Translations under genes and position numbers: made by a program | NCBI GenBank assembly: GCA_033032865.1 | Contig: JAWHQI010000278.1 | Coordinates: forward strand, 186,001-250,000 | Source: Dactylorhiza incarnata | Taxonomy: Eukaryota; Streptophyta; Magnoliopsida; Asparagales; Orchidaceae | Length of the DNA: 64,000 nucleotides | Direction of reading: 5' to 3' | Part shown: one piece after another, positions 10,591 to 21,610 of the stretch | How the letters are laid out: every line of letters begins with the position of its first letter | How positions within the stretch are numbered: the first letter of the stretch is position 1 | The notes under the pieces: generated by a model | What the model saw: the letters and a program-made list of their open reading frames with translations, nothing else | Databases searched by the model: none | Told to the model about the DNA's origin: nothing

Positions 10591-11800
10591 TTGAAGTTGG
10601 ACAGCTATTGGCTAGAAGAATTCTCATTGTTTCCATTCACTCGGATGTGAAGTTTAATATTGCGCCAAGTTGTAGATGTGAAATTTGTGTGCAATCTAAG
10701 TTTTCTAGAAAACCTTTTAAATCAGCAGAAAGAACTTCAAAACCTTTAGAGTTAATTCACTCGGATGTGTGTGACTCGAACCGCCAACCTACTAGAGGTG
10801 GAAATAAATATTTTGTAACTTTTATTGATGATTTCACTAAATATTGTTACATTTATTTATTAAAAACTAAAGATGAAGTATTTTCATATTTTTAGATTTT
10901 CAAAGCGGAAGTAGAAAACCAATTAGGACCATCGATTAAAATTCTTGGATCCGACCGAGGTGGAGAATACAATTCGAATGAACTAACTCAGTTTTGCAAA
11001 AAACATGAGATTATTCATCAAGTGATTGCTCCATATTCTCCTCAATCGTATGGTGTAGTTGAACGCAAAAATCGGACTTTGATGAACATGGTTAATGCCA
11101 TGTTAGCCGAGTCTAGTGCTCTAAAAAAATCTTTGGGGTGAAACGTTGCTCACCTCCTCTTTCATCCTTAATATAATTCCTTCAAAACATAATAATAAAA
11201 CCCTTTTGAATTATTTAAGTTAAGAAAATGTAATTTCCAAATTCTTCGTGTGTTGTTTGGCTAAAGTAGCAATTCCTGAACCTAAGAGAAAGAAAATTGG
11301 ACCTAAAACGTTAGACTCCATTTTTATAGGTTATGCTTCCTATATTAGTGCTAATAGGTTTCTTATTACAAATTCTCTAATTAATGAAATATAAAAATAA
11401 CACTATTATAGAAGCTAGAGATGCTTTTTATTTTGAAGATAAATTCCCATATAAATTAAACAACTCGCCTCAACTATCTTCTAGCTCGATTCAACCTTCC
11501 TCTAATATAGATTCATTAGAAATTGATGAATCTAGAATAAGAAAAAGAGTTAGAACCGAAAAAACTTTAGGAGAGAACTACTTCACCTATCTAGTTGAAG
11601 GAGATCCTAATTCATATGAGGAAGCTATGACCTCATCTGATTCTCCATTTTGAAAAGAAGCCATAAATGCCGAAATTAATTATATTCAAGAAAATAAAAC
11701 TTGGATTCTAACCGATCTTCCTTCTGGTGCCAAAGCCATAAGTTGTAGATGGATCTTTAGGAAGAAATTAAATCCGGACAGTTCCATAGAAAATATAAGG
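10591..11800 (+). pseudogene. Copia integrase to start of reverse transcriptase, decayed
   Basis: Near 10676 the translation shows CEICVQSKFSRKPFKS, the end of the GAG-pre-integrase region. It is followed by the integrase core with LIHSDVCD, YFVTFIDDFTKYCYIY, LGSDRGGEYNSNE and PYSPQSYGVVERKNRTLMN. These supply the expected D, D and E positions. A stop follows FSYF at 10895, and the frame breaks several times after about 11140. A further open stretch (11384-11653) leads into FKRKM-type RT start sequence (AISCRWIFRKKLNPDSSIE, near 11740). It stops abruptly at about 11800. The left part is missing, cut at the minisatellite element. Confidence 0.85.
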
Positions 11801-13658
11801 CCACTGATGTGCGCGATCGATACTTTATATTGTTTTGATCAAGCATTTGCACATTTCATAAGAAATGTATTAATTAAATAATTAACCATTTTTGGTAGAG
11901 TTAAATTATGGGATTTTCTCAACACCCTTATTAGCAAAATATTAACCTCTGGAAGAAGTTTCATAACATTTGTAACTGATCTCATTAGAAATTTCTAAGT
12001 TGAAAGGATTGTAGATCCATGACAACACTAGTCAAATTTAAGTGTGTCACACATTACCAGTTACATTGAATTGCATATTTAAGTGTCTTAGAGACACATA
12101 CAGACCAAGTGCCCAAAATGAAAGTTGTATCCCTTGGTCTGAGATTTCCAGATTGGGGTTGCTCATTTTCTGGAGTTGGTTTTAGGTCCCAGAAATTAAT
12201 TTCTAAGTGTCACACTAGACATATGAAAAATGTATTATATGAATAATTCCTTGGATATGGATCTAATGACCTTGAAATTTGATACACATATGTTTGATGG
12301 CATAATAAACATGCTCAGCGAGTTTCACAATTTTTGAAAAACATTTTTTTAATGTTATTGGAAGAATTTCATGATTATCAAGTAAATGAATTTATGAAAT
12401 TAAATGGGCTTAACCGTTGAAAAAAATACCAAAATTTTTATAGCACCTTTCTTATGAGATATATGACTCATGATAAATTTTGGGGGGCTTTTGGAAATTA
12501 TTTTACATAGTTTTACATTTTTATAGAATCTGGCCCTTTTGTGCTTAAATAACATGAAATTAAATTGGAGATTACATATGAGCACCACATATATATTTTA
12601 TTGTTATATTGATGTTTAATCAGATGGTTTAAAGATGCGATTTCTCTAGTTTTCCATGTTTTATATCACATAATCTTACTTAGATGAATTGTAAACCACT
12701 ACTTGTATGTTTAAGATTGATCTCCCTTGATGAAGTAATTCTTGTTGCCTTGAAGAAATGCATAACTTGTTATCAAGCCTATTACATGTTCTATTTCAGA
12801 GGTTTGAAATGATTTTAATTGTTATTACTGTTGGAATTACATGATAAATAATTAGGATTGAGATGCCTTGTACTAGAAGAACAAGTAGTGCATAAGCTAC
12901 AAACATACTGATTTTGATCATGATAGTTTCATACATGTTCACCATAAATTTAGTTATGTTTGTTAAATAATGGAAGAGCTCTTAAATAACCTAACACACA
13001 CCTCATCTAGAGAGGTCTTAAGTCATCTCATCTCATAGTGAAAAGAAGGACTAAGTAGAATGACTAATACAACTCACAAGTTTAGGATTTGTACTTAAGC
13101 CTATGAAACTTGATGAATGAGTGCCTAAAATGTGAGGAGGTGTGAGTAGGGCTTATTGGCTTTGTTATGATTCTAAATTAGCCATAGTAAGCTCCAAGTC
13201 GAGGTGAAATGGGAATTCGGTGAAACATTATTTAGTAATCACAATCACTTCACTAGTTAAGAACTATAGTGAAAATCCTAAGTCACATCTTACATAAGTA
13301 ATCCTTTGGGATCACGAGTAATGTTCCCCATGTTATACATACTTCACCATACTAGAGTTAATCCCCCATGTTGTATGGTTGATGACAACTGGGTAGTAGT
13401 GGAAGTATTTTGTTAGACACAGTTTCTGTAGGATGTGGTTATATCCTAGTTTGCAGATTATACTAAGGACTTGTTTGGTAGCCCTTGAGTGTTGGATAAC
13501 ATGAGTTTTATACATGGGAGTATTTATGAGTGTTGATGCAACACTGTATATATTGATCCTTATTGATGTGATTGCTTGTGGCGGGTCTACCGACATGACC
13601 GAACATAGAACACTAACAGAGAGCTATGGGATAGACTCTAGGCAATGTGGATAGTGGT
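11801..13658. other. AT-rich sequence without genes
   Basis: No frame longer than about 90 codons and no recognisable domain. Phrases such as 'cagaaattaatttctaagt' recall the long LTR-like block at 14.6-18.8 kb in the other orientation, so this may be part of an old LTR. That is a weak inference. Confidence 0.4.
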
Positions 13659-14545
13659 TGTTGGAAAAATCTCTATTTTGATAAAACAGATTATGGGAAA
13701 AGTGATTTTAGGCTAAGCCTTAAAGATGTATAAAAAAGTCTGTATAATTCTGTCGGTTAGAGTCCTTAGAAAGATAGGAAGTCATCATCAAAATTCTTCC
13801 AAGTCAAAGACTTTTTGGAGTAGCGTCAAATGGTATTCAATGCAATGAGCAGAGTAATCGAAGCTATTCTCAGTCACTCTGATATCTCCTCTATTTCAAC
13901 ATGAACCGGAGTTTCGTCGAATTCTTCACCAGGTCACTTAGTGTTCTATTCCTCCGACAACTCAGAGTCACAAATATTTAGAAGTCCATGTTGCTTTGAG
14001 TTCTTCTCTTCTTCTCAAAACAACGTTGAGTTCGTTTAAATATCAAGAATCACTTGACCCCCATCCAGAAGAATGCTTTCCGACCGTTAAAACGGGTTCC
14101 AAGAAGGGAACATCATCATCAAAAGGATATATTCTATCTGTTATAACCTATTTTAAGGAAGTACCGACTTTCCATCTTTCGAACTTGCTTTGAGGAAGCC
14201 GTCAACATTAATTACTCAGAAGAAGGCAAAGAAGAAGATTTTTGAATATCTTCCAAGTTCGAGAATTTGAAAAGAGTATAAATAGAAGAATAGAAGAAGA
14301 CATATATATCGTACAATAATGATTATGTGGCGATCTCTCTCACTCTCTTTCTCTCTGAGCACTCTCTTCTTCTTCCTCTCTAATATTTTAAAAGAACAAG
14401 TGCAACAAGCAATGAAAGGATAGAAATAAAAAGAAATTCTCTACACTTAGAGAATAATTAGATAATTCTTATTTCTCTTAAGAATCAAACTTCTCTACTT
14501 CTCTCAAGGAAGCCGGTGCTCATTCCAGATACAATCCACACAGTG
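13659..14545 (+). mobile_element. LTR remnant, copia-like start
   Basis: It begins TGTTGGAAAAATC and contains a TATA-like GAGTATAAATAGAAG near 14274, followed by a CT-rich stretch and AGAATAATTAGATAATTC. No CAACA end or primer site is seen before the next block at 14556. Confidence 0.35.
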
Positions 14546-15504
14546 CCAAATGAATTGTAAGACCCCCTTTTTTATGCATTCCCGGGTCTTACTGCCCATA
14601 ACTGCCGTCTTGCGGTGGCACCAACACACAGGATGGTCGCCACCACAATACGCCGATTCTGCCGGCTAATCAATATCATCCAGGCCAACCATATGTCACA
14701 GTAATATAAGCATTAATGAAACAAGTCCACAAAATCACATTATATATATATGAATACAAAAGTCTACAACGAGAAAGTACTAAATGAATAGGGGCTTATG
14801 CCCGGTACATCAACATCCTCACTACAAAAGTCACTCGTTTCTGCAGCTGCTGCTGCAACAACGGGTATTGGCTGCAAAGCTTCGTCCTGTCCTCCTGTCT
14901 CGATCCTCTGAATGAGTCCTACTACTCTGGCATAACGGCTCCTAAAATGATATGGTCCACCGACCGTTAGTCAAAAGACTAAGCCGAATTCCCCATCCCC
15001 TCCCCCGGTGACTCCTAGGCACCGGGCGGGAGGAAGAAGCAGAGGACAATAAGGGGTAATAGAAAAACAAACAGGCGGCATGTAACTATCTAACAAGTAT
15101 ATATATGCATAAAGTACCTTTTCTCTAGACATTTTCAAAAGTAAGAGATGTACAAAAGTATGACAAGAGTATACTACAACAGTTCACGCGATTCCAGTAA
15201 CAGTATAAGAAAACATCAACCATGACAACCATATCTAGAGTATATAAAAAGGAGCAACATCATGTAAAAAGAGCAGCTATAAAAGTATTTTTAACTTATA
15301 TGCGTACACATAAAGCACAAAAGCTAAGGGATCTGGCACTAAGGTAAACTCATCGTATAAAAGTGCCCATACTAACTTATACGATGAGGTCTTTATTTAT
15401 GCAAGGATGCAATGCTATGTTGTGCAACTCAATGATGCAACTCCCCACCCGACTCTGTACGTATAGACCTTTTGTTAGTTCCCTCTGTTCGAGTGTGTCA
15501 ACTC

Positions 15505-15810
15505 AGGTACCTGGTTGAGGCAAACAGGGCTGTGGATCAGGCTTGTCCACTTCTAGGCTTATGTCACACATCTCCCAGCCTAGACCTTACGTACGCCCCC
15601 AAGAACACATAGGGTATCCGCGTCTATCTGGTAAGCACCACCTCTATCCTGCTTTTCGAGTCTCCGCTCAGGTACACCCCATTGAGGCAAACATGGGCAG
15701 TGGATTGGGTCCTCCACTCCTAGGCTAGCGTGACACCTCCCAACCTAGACCTTATGTACGCCCCTAAGAACACACATGGTATATGCGTACTATCTGGTAA
15801 GGACGCCTCT
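15505..15810. repeat. Tandem duplication, about 160-bp unit
   Basis: Two diverged copies share TTGAGGCAAACA, CCTAGACCTTA and GTACGCCCC...AAGAACACA in the same order, starting near 15507 and 15670. Confidence 0.75.
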
Positions 15811-16679
15811 TAATTGTATTTCCCGAGCCTCCAGCTCACCGGACCACCAGTCCTCCTCATGTAATACCGAGCCTACCGCTCGCAGGAATTAACCCGTCCT
15901 TCCTTATGCAATACCGAGCCTATTTGGGAAGGGAACTATCTTATAAAGTTTTCCCTACTTAAACTACTCTTGTCTATGGTTTAGTTAAACTTAGAAGTTT
16001 TAGGGTTAATCCTGGACTTCCCGAGGGCTACCCGGTGAAGGGCTCCCGACGGTACTAGGGAATACAATGGGCTGAAGTCCAAATCCCCCTTTCCAGAATG
16101 TTTACTCTTATTGGTGGCTACCCATCATTTTATTCCCGCCTCCTCTCTAGTTACTTTAGAATCCTAAGGTGGGCTACATCAGACCGGACAGACGAGCGTC
16201 GATGTTCAATTGAACATCGAACCCTATCTTTCTTAGTGGCCGAACATTTTTGCGTGTCATCACTCAATACCTACTTAAGGTCCCAACTCATACATCAATC
16301 ACACTTATACTTGTTGATTGGTCATTCTTCACATCTTTATCATATCAATGTCAATTCCCGAATTGATGGTTTTACTAAACGCACCCAACCCCTTTCTTCT
16401 AATAATTATCACTACTGGTTAATCCTTTAATCCATCTATGCCTTCATAATGATCAAGGAGTTAATAGTTCTATGTGTGATGGACAAGAGTGGTCTAAATC
16501 ACATAATTCAGTTTTTACTATTCGCAGACCGGTTTGCCTTTAAGTGAAACCACATGTCCTACCAAATTGACTATATGATTACTCACTAAGTATGAGACCA
16601 TTTTAGTTCCAGAGATTCATATTAATGTCAAGGGTCAATGTACAAATTTCTATGATATTCCAACAATAATAATTCAAGG

Positions 16680-17128
16680 AATTAATTTCTCAAATCACGA
16701 GTCCAAATGCTACTTTGTGAAGGAAGTATGAAGTTTACTTAGAGAGTAAATCTAATAAAATTTTCATAGCTTCATACTGATATAAAAAGACCATATACAA
16801 AATTTCATAACAATCCAGCATTAGTAATTCAGGGAATTAATTTATTAAGTTATATGTCTAAATGCTACTTTGTGAAGGAAGTATGGAGTTTACTCAGAGA
16901 TTAATCCTAATAAAATTTTCATAGCTTCATACTGATATAGAAAAGACCTTGTACAAAGTTTCATAACAATCCAGCATCAGTAATTAATGGAATTAATTTC
17001 TCAAGTTATAAGCCCAAAAGTTACTTTGTGAAGGAAGTATGAAATTTACTCAGAAATTAAATCTAATAAAATTTCCATAGCTTCATACTGATATAAAAAG
17101 ACCATATACAAAATTTCATAACAATCAC
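16680..17128. repeat. Three tandem copies of a 155-bp unit
   Basis: The phrase CTACTTTGTGAAGGAAGTATG (TTACTT in the third copy) recurs near 16710, 16864 and 17020. Each is followed by CATAGCTTCATACTGATATA and ATTTCATAACAATC. Copies differ by scattered substitutions. Confidence 0.85.
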
Positions 17129-17610
17129 CAGTCTTACCAAATCTGTCCTACAGAGAGTTGTAGGGCACCAAATGGTGTGATTTCACTTCCTACAGCTAGT
17201 GGAATCAAAGGCCTCCAAAGTTATCTCAGTCTTCTTTTCATTTTAAGGCCTCTAAGGGCCCCAAAATTTGAGAGCAAAAAGTCTATTTCATTAGGGCAAA
17301 ACCACATTGGAGTGACCTAAATAAGGTTCTTCTATGGTTCATTTAAGCATAGATCTACTCACATGCAGGAGTCCAAATGGACTAAAAAATTTACCGGACT
17401 CCTATTATGATAAGACTAAGCCCTCAACCCAAATTTGAGATGATTAGGAGTCATTAGCCCCCATAATTATTACATGCAAGCTTAATTGAATTCCCAAATA
17501 AACTTTAGGGAAATTAATTCTAAAAGTTCTTAAATTTTTACAGGAGGTGTAATAGGGCATGACTCATGCATGCCCAAAAATTCAAGCTATTTGGAGTTGT
17601 AGAACTTCAC

Positions 17611-18518
17611 AAATAAATTTTCAAAGATCTAGAGCACCCTATGCACATGCTACACTAAAATGGATGCCTAGGGTGCTACAGAGCTCAAAATATAGTGAAA
17701 TTAATTTCTAAATTTCGTCCAGTCCAGGGGCTATATTTTTCATTTAGGTGACTTTTCCTGAACCAACACCTATATTTTTCTATAATTAATTTAAGTTCAG
17801 TCAGATTTAGGTTATTTCAAACATTTAAATATTCCAGGAATTAAATTAAATTGGTCTGCGACTATCACCAGGATCCGATCCAACGACGCATCTTCATCAT
17901 CCCCAGCTAGCCGAGGGCCCAGATTCGTCTTCCTAGGCCTGACTTTGCCTCCAAAATCCGGCGATCTTCGGCCATCTCCCACAAAACTCCCAAGCCACCA
18001 CCTCCGACCGAGGTTTGGCCGTCGACCGGCGGTGACATCTTGGCCGGAGGTGGCCGGAACGACCCCCCCCCCCCCAAATAAATTTTCAAAGATCTAGAGC
18101 ACCCTATGTACATGCTACACTAAAATGGATGTCTAGGGTGCTACAGAGCTCAAAATATAGTGAAATTAATTTCTATATTTCGTCCAGTCCAGGGGCTACA
18201 ATTTTCATTTAGGTGACTTTTCCTGAAGCAACACCTATAATTTTCTATAATTAATTTAAGTTCAGTCAGATTTAGGTTATTTCAAACATTTAAATATTCC
18301 AGGAATTAAATGAAATTGGTTTGCGACTATCACCACGATCCGATCCAACGACGCATCTTCATCGTCCCCAGCTAGCCGAGGGCCCAGATTCGTCTTCCTA
18401 GGCCTGACTTTACCTCCAAAATCCAGCGATCTTTGGCCGTCTCCGACAAAACTCCCAAGCCACCACCTCCGACCGAGGTTTGGCCGTCGACCGTCGGTGA
18501 CATCTTGTCTGGAGCGCC

Positions 18519-18539
<21 letters not shown>
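17611..18539. repeat. 465-bp tandem duplication, each copy ending in poly-C
   Basis: Copy 1 (17611-18075) and copy 2 (18076-18539) both start AAATAAATTTTCAAAGATC. Both run through the same AT-rich then GC-rich sequence. They end in C runs of 13 and 23 bases. Copy 2 is followed by 11 A. Copies differ at a few per cent of positions. Confidence 0.9.
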
Positions 18540-18549
<10 letters not shown>

Positions 18550-18820
18550 ATAGTTTTTTCGGCTAGAGAACATAAGATTCAAAATGGTGAAACCACCATT
18601 ACACAACTTGTTTTGAAAATGGAAGTTAAGGATCTCTAGCACAGGAGGAGGAAGGGAATACACGCCTTATCTGAGCTGAATGGTGGTAATTCCTTGATGG
18701 CCATGGCCGGAATTCAAGCTCCACTTCCTTGTTTGATCTTCCTCCTCAGTGCTTGACCCTTTCTGAAATCATGGGGCTTCTTCTCCTTAGCACAACTGAA
18801 GCTAATGGGGGGGTCTTAAC

Positions 18821-19682
18821 GTTAAATAGAGAATTGAGAAACAAGTTGGTGAGGTGAAATCTAAAATTGCTATGAAGGTTGATGAGGCAAAACATAGTGG
18901 GACCTGGAAGCCAATATGATTAAGTGACAGAATATTTGAAATAATACAGGTGGCAATAAAATTTGTGATTGCATTGGATAATTGTTTTTCATACGAAAAA
19001 TGTAGACTTAGTAGGCTACCTCGCCGTCATACTATAAGTTGCATGAGTTACTTAAATCTAGATATAATTACATATGTGCCTGATTGGTTTAAAAAATTCA
19101 CACACACACATACATACATTGCCTACCAATGAACCAAATCTTTGATCAACATAAATTCTACCAATTTGACAAAAGGCTCCAGGTAGGCTAAAAAAGAAAC
19201 GAATTATGGATGTCAACAAAGAGAGAAATCCCAAGGGTGAGTCGAAGACATAACCCCATTACATGTTTAAAATGTGAGTCAAATAAAACCATAAAATTGC
19301 AAGCTAACTTGAGGAATTTAAAATTGGTATAATTATTTTTCTTATTATTTATTTCTCCTAAACATCCAATAAAATCCTAACTTAAATGTCTAAAAGCCAA
19401 CTTGTATTCTTAATTTGAATTTTGTGATCTTTATATATTTTGTGGTCTTTCTAGTGGCCATATTTTTTTGGATGTAAAATGGAACTATTAAATTTTTGGG
19501 TCACATGAATTATGCTCAATCTCATCAAAGTTTAATTTTTTTGGGATCACATGTAACTGTTAATTTCATTCTCTAATACCATGCAATGTTACTAAGACTT
19601 GTATTCTCTTTCACTGATTGGGTGGCTTAATTGAAACCATGAGTATACAAGAACAAACTCATGGGTCACCCTATATTTTGTT
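18821..19682. other. No gene recognised
   Basis: AT-rich sequence. A short frame at 18950-19132 shows no known domain and a small CA repeat (19100-19110). Confidence 0.4.
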
Positions 19683-19704
19683 CCCCCCCCCCCCCCCCCC
19701 CCCC
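19683..19704. repeat. Poly-C run of 22
   Basis: Uninterrupted C run just before the EDR2-like coding fragment. Its length is likely to be uncertain in any assembly. Confidence 0.9.
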
Positions 19705-19842
19705 TCGTTTAAGTTTCTCGACCAATTTGTAAAGGGAGATGATGCTTTTCAATATTCTAGGCTGAAATTGATTGCCAATGTTGTCAAGGGGCCTTGGGTT
19801 GTGAAAGTTGCTGCTGGCAAACATGCAATTTCTTTCTTGTGA
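19705..19842 (+). pseudogene. Fragment resembling EDR2-family C-terminal domain (DUF1336)
   Basis: The frame reads FKFLDQFVKGDDAFQYSRLK then LIANVVKGPWVVKVAAGKHA, closed by a stop at 19842. The pattern F-V-x-G-D-D-A-F-x-x-S-R-x-K-L-I-x-x-V-x-x-G-x-W matches the start of the DUF1336 domain found in plant EDR2 and EDR2-like proteins. The following exons or domain residues are not found. The next frame (19794-20012) shows nothing I know. It is a short, probably dead gene piece, either from a former neighbour gene or captured by an element. The call rests on memory of the family. Confidence 0.45.
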
Positions 19843-20048
19843 GGTTCTCAGAACTTCATCCAGATTCAGCTTTGCTTTATGGCTTTCTTCAGAAGCAAGT
19901 TCTTTGGATATGCAATCTTCCTTACCAAGTAGATTCTGGAAATCTATCAGGCAAGGATTCACTCAATACAGATGATGGAACATGTGAGGATAAAATGCTA
20001 AATCCAATTTAGCACTTTGCTTATTTTGTTCAATATTGATTGCAATTA

Positions 20049-20965
20049 AGGGCCTATTTGAGATGACCTTTTAGCTCCATTTCATTTTCTGAAAAACGCT
20101 ACCGCACTTTACAAAGTGTTTAGAACATCTATCGGTTGGAAAATGTACCGCAAAAAACTTCATTTTCCCGATTTTTGAAAAGTCACGGGCTTCCTACTTT
20201 TCAAACTTTTCGGTAAGCATTTTCTCATCCCGATACACAGTTGACGCTGCAGAAATATTTTCCTCCTCGTGATCCAGTTCGACAACACTACGAAAACCCT
20301 AGTCTTTCTCTCGACAATCCAGTTCTCCCAACAATCCATTTTCAGCCCAAGCGCACATTTTTGGACTGGGCGTGCATTTTTCCACTCGGACGCACATTTT
20401 CTGCCTGGGAGAGCATTTTTAGCGTGATCACAATTTTTCGCCCAAGAGCGCATTTTTTTCACCGGAACACATATTTTTTGCCCGAGTGCACATTTTTCAC
20501 CCTCACACATTTTTCCGTTCGGGCGCACATTTTCTGCCCGAGAGTGCATTTTCGCCCGAACGTGCATTTTTCCTCTCGGGCGCGCATTTTTCATCAAGGA
20601 CGTGCATTTTCAGCCCGAACGCTCATTTTAGGTCCGGGCGCACATTTTTCAACCAGGGCGCACATTTTTCGTCCGAGCGTGCATTTTTGAATTTGGGTGC
20701 GCATTTTTCACCCAGATACGCACTTTCCTCCCGAGCACACATTTTCCACCCAGACGCACATTTTTTTCCCGGGCACGCATTTTCTGCCCGGACGCTCATT
20801 TTCATTTTTCCGTCCGTGCACGCATTTTTGTCCCTAGCGCACATTTTTCCGCCAAGGCGCGCAATTATGAATTAATTTTATTTGCTTATGTCCAATTTTG
20901 CCAAGCAGTTTATAACGTGTTTCTCATTTCTGAAAAGCCCTGCAAATAAAGTTCACCCAAACACA
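20049..20965. mobile_element. Probable non-autonomous DNA element with minisatellite core
   Basis: The left end TTTGAGATGACCTTT and the inverted right end TTTGGGTGAACTTT (read on the minus strand) are similar, and both are followed by TTTTCTGAAA- or TTTTCAGAAA-type sequence. This looks like degenerate terminal inverted repeats. The inside is the 23-24-bp minisatellite. No target-site duplication is certain. Confidence 0.4.
20345..20865. repeat. 23-24-bp minisatellite, about 22 units
   Basis: Degenerate units have the core GCGCACATTTTTC, then a variable CCCGGG-like part. Long frames on both strands (e.g. 20241-20690 plus, 20160-20597 minus) are open only because the units lack stops. Their translations are repetitive (AHFSxRAxIF) and are not genes. 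Confidence 0.85.
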
Positions 20966-21511
20966 AACAGATCTTCATTTGCAATAGACTTTTTCCAATA
21001 ACTCATTTTCCTACCCTCCTTTTACTACCCCTCTTTTTCTCACCGCGACCACACTCCCACATGCCTTACGTTCAAAGGTTTGTTTCTTTTGTTAACAGCT
21101 GCAATATATTTATATAATATTTTCTTGCTATTATAACCTGAATGACACATTTCATAAAAACATAATTTCGAAGTTTGATATAAGGATTTTGCCTGAAAAA
21201 AGCGAGCAGAAGAGAATTACGTACACAATTACTAGTATTTACAAACATAAACAAAGTTTCTAACACAATAGATTTTACCAACCCACCTTGAAAAAAGAAA
21301 AAAACACATAAAACAAATAAAAAACAGAAAAATAACAAGTACTTGAATACAAATGGGACTTCCATTTTTTGTCCCTTTTACCCTTTTTGAAATCCTTTAG
21401 AAAGAGGAGATAGATAAATAGAGAAAAAGAGAACACGTTATAACCACTTGCACAATTACTAGTATTTACAGAAGGAAATATTTTTCAAACAGGTACAGGA
21501 AAGCAGGGATA
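20966..21511. other. 3' flank of the glycine--tRNA ligase gene
   Basis: AT-rich sequence just beyond the ligase stop codon on the minus strand. It should hold the 3' untranslated region. I cannot place the polyadenylation site. Confidence 0.4.
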
Positions 21512-21610
21512 CTAAAAGCCAGGCAAAACTGAGAGATCAGCAATTCCTCTGGGTAGATCAGCAATCCTCTTTAGAAGCGCTAATCTGTTATTCCTGATTC
21601 TTTGATCGTC
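21512..21610 (-). CDS. EDD1: Ligase last coding exon h (99 bp)
   Basis: Codes [20 protein letters not shown] then [12 protein letters not shown] and a TAG stop at 21512-21514. The acceptor is TGATGAACAG. The end is strongly conserved in the family. Confidence 0.95.
   Translation of the reverse strand, partial: DDQRIRNNRLALLKRIADLPRGIADLSVLPGF

Larger units (their letters stand above)
14556..18820. mobile_element. Very long LTR-like block with inverted ends
   Basis: The left end is TGTAAGACCCCC, and the right end reads GGGGGGGTCTTAAC, close to its reverse complement. Between them are 4.2 kb without gag or pol but with three independent tandem duplications. Size and TG-type left end suggest a solo LTR of a gypsy element (long LTRs are known in Tekay/Retand types). 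No target-site duplication was found, and a large MITE-like element cannot be excluded. Confidence 0.35.

Noticed and set aside
20160..20875. Four ORFs of 129-149 codons over the 23-24-bp array
   Set aside because: Repeat-driven, open on both strands, no codon preference or domain.
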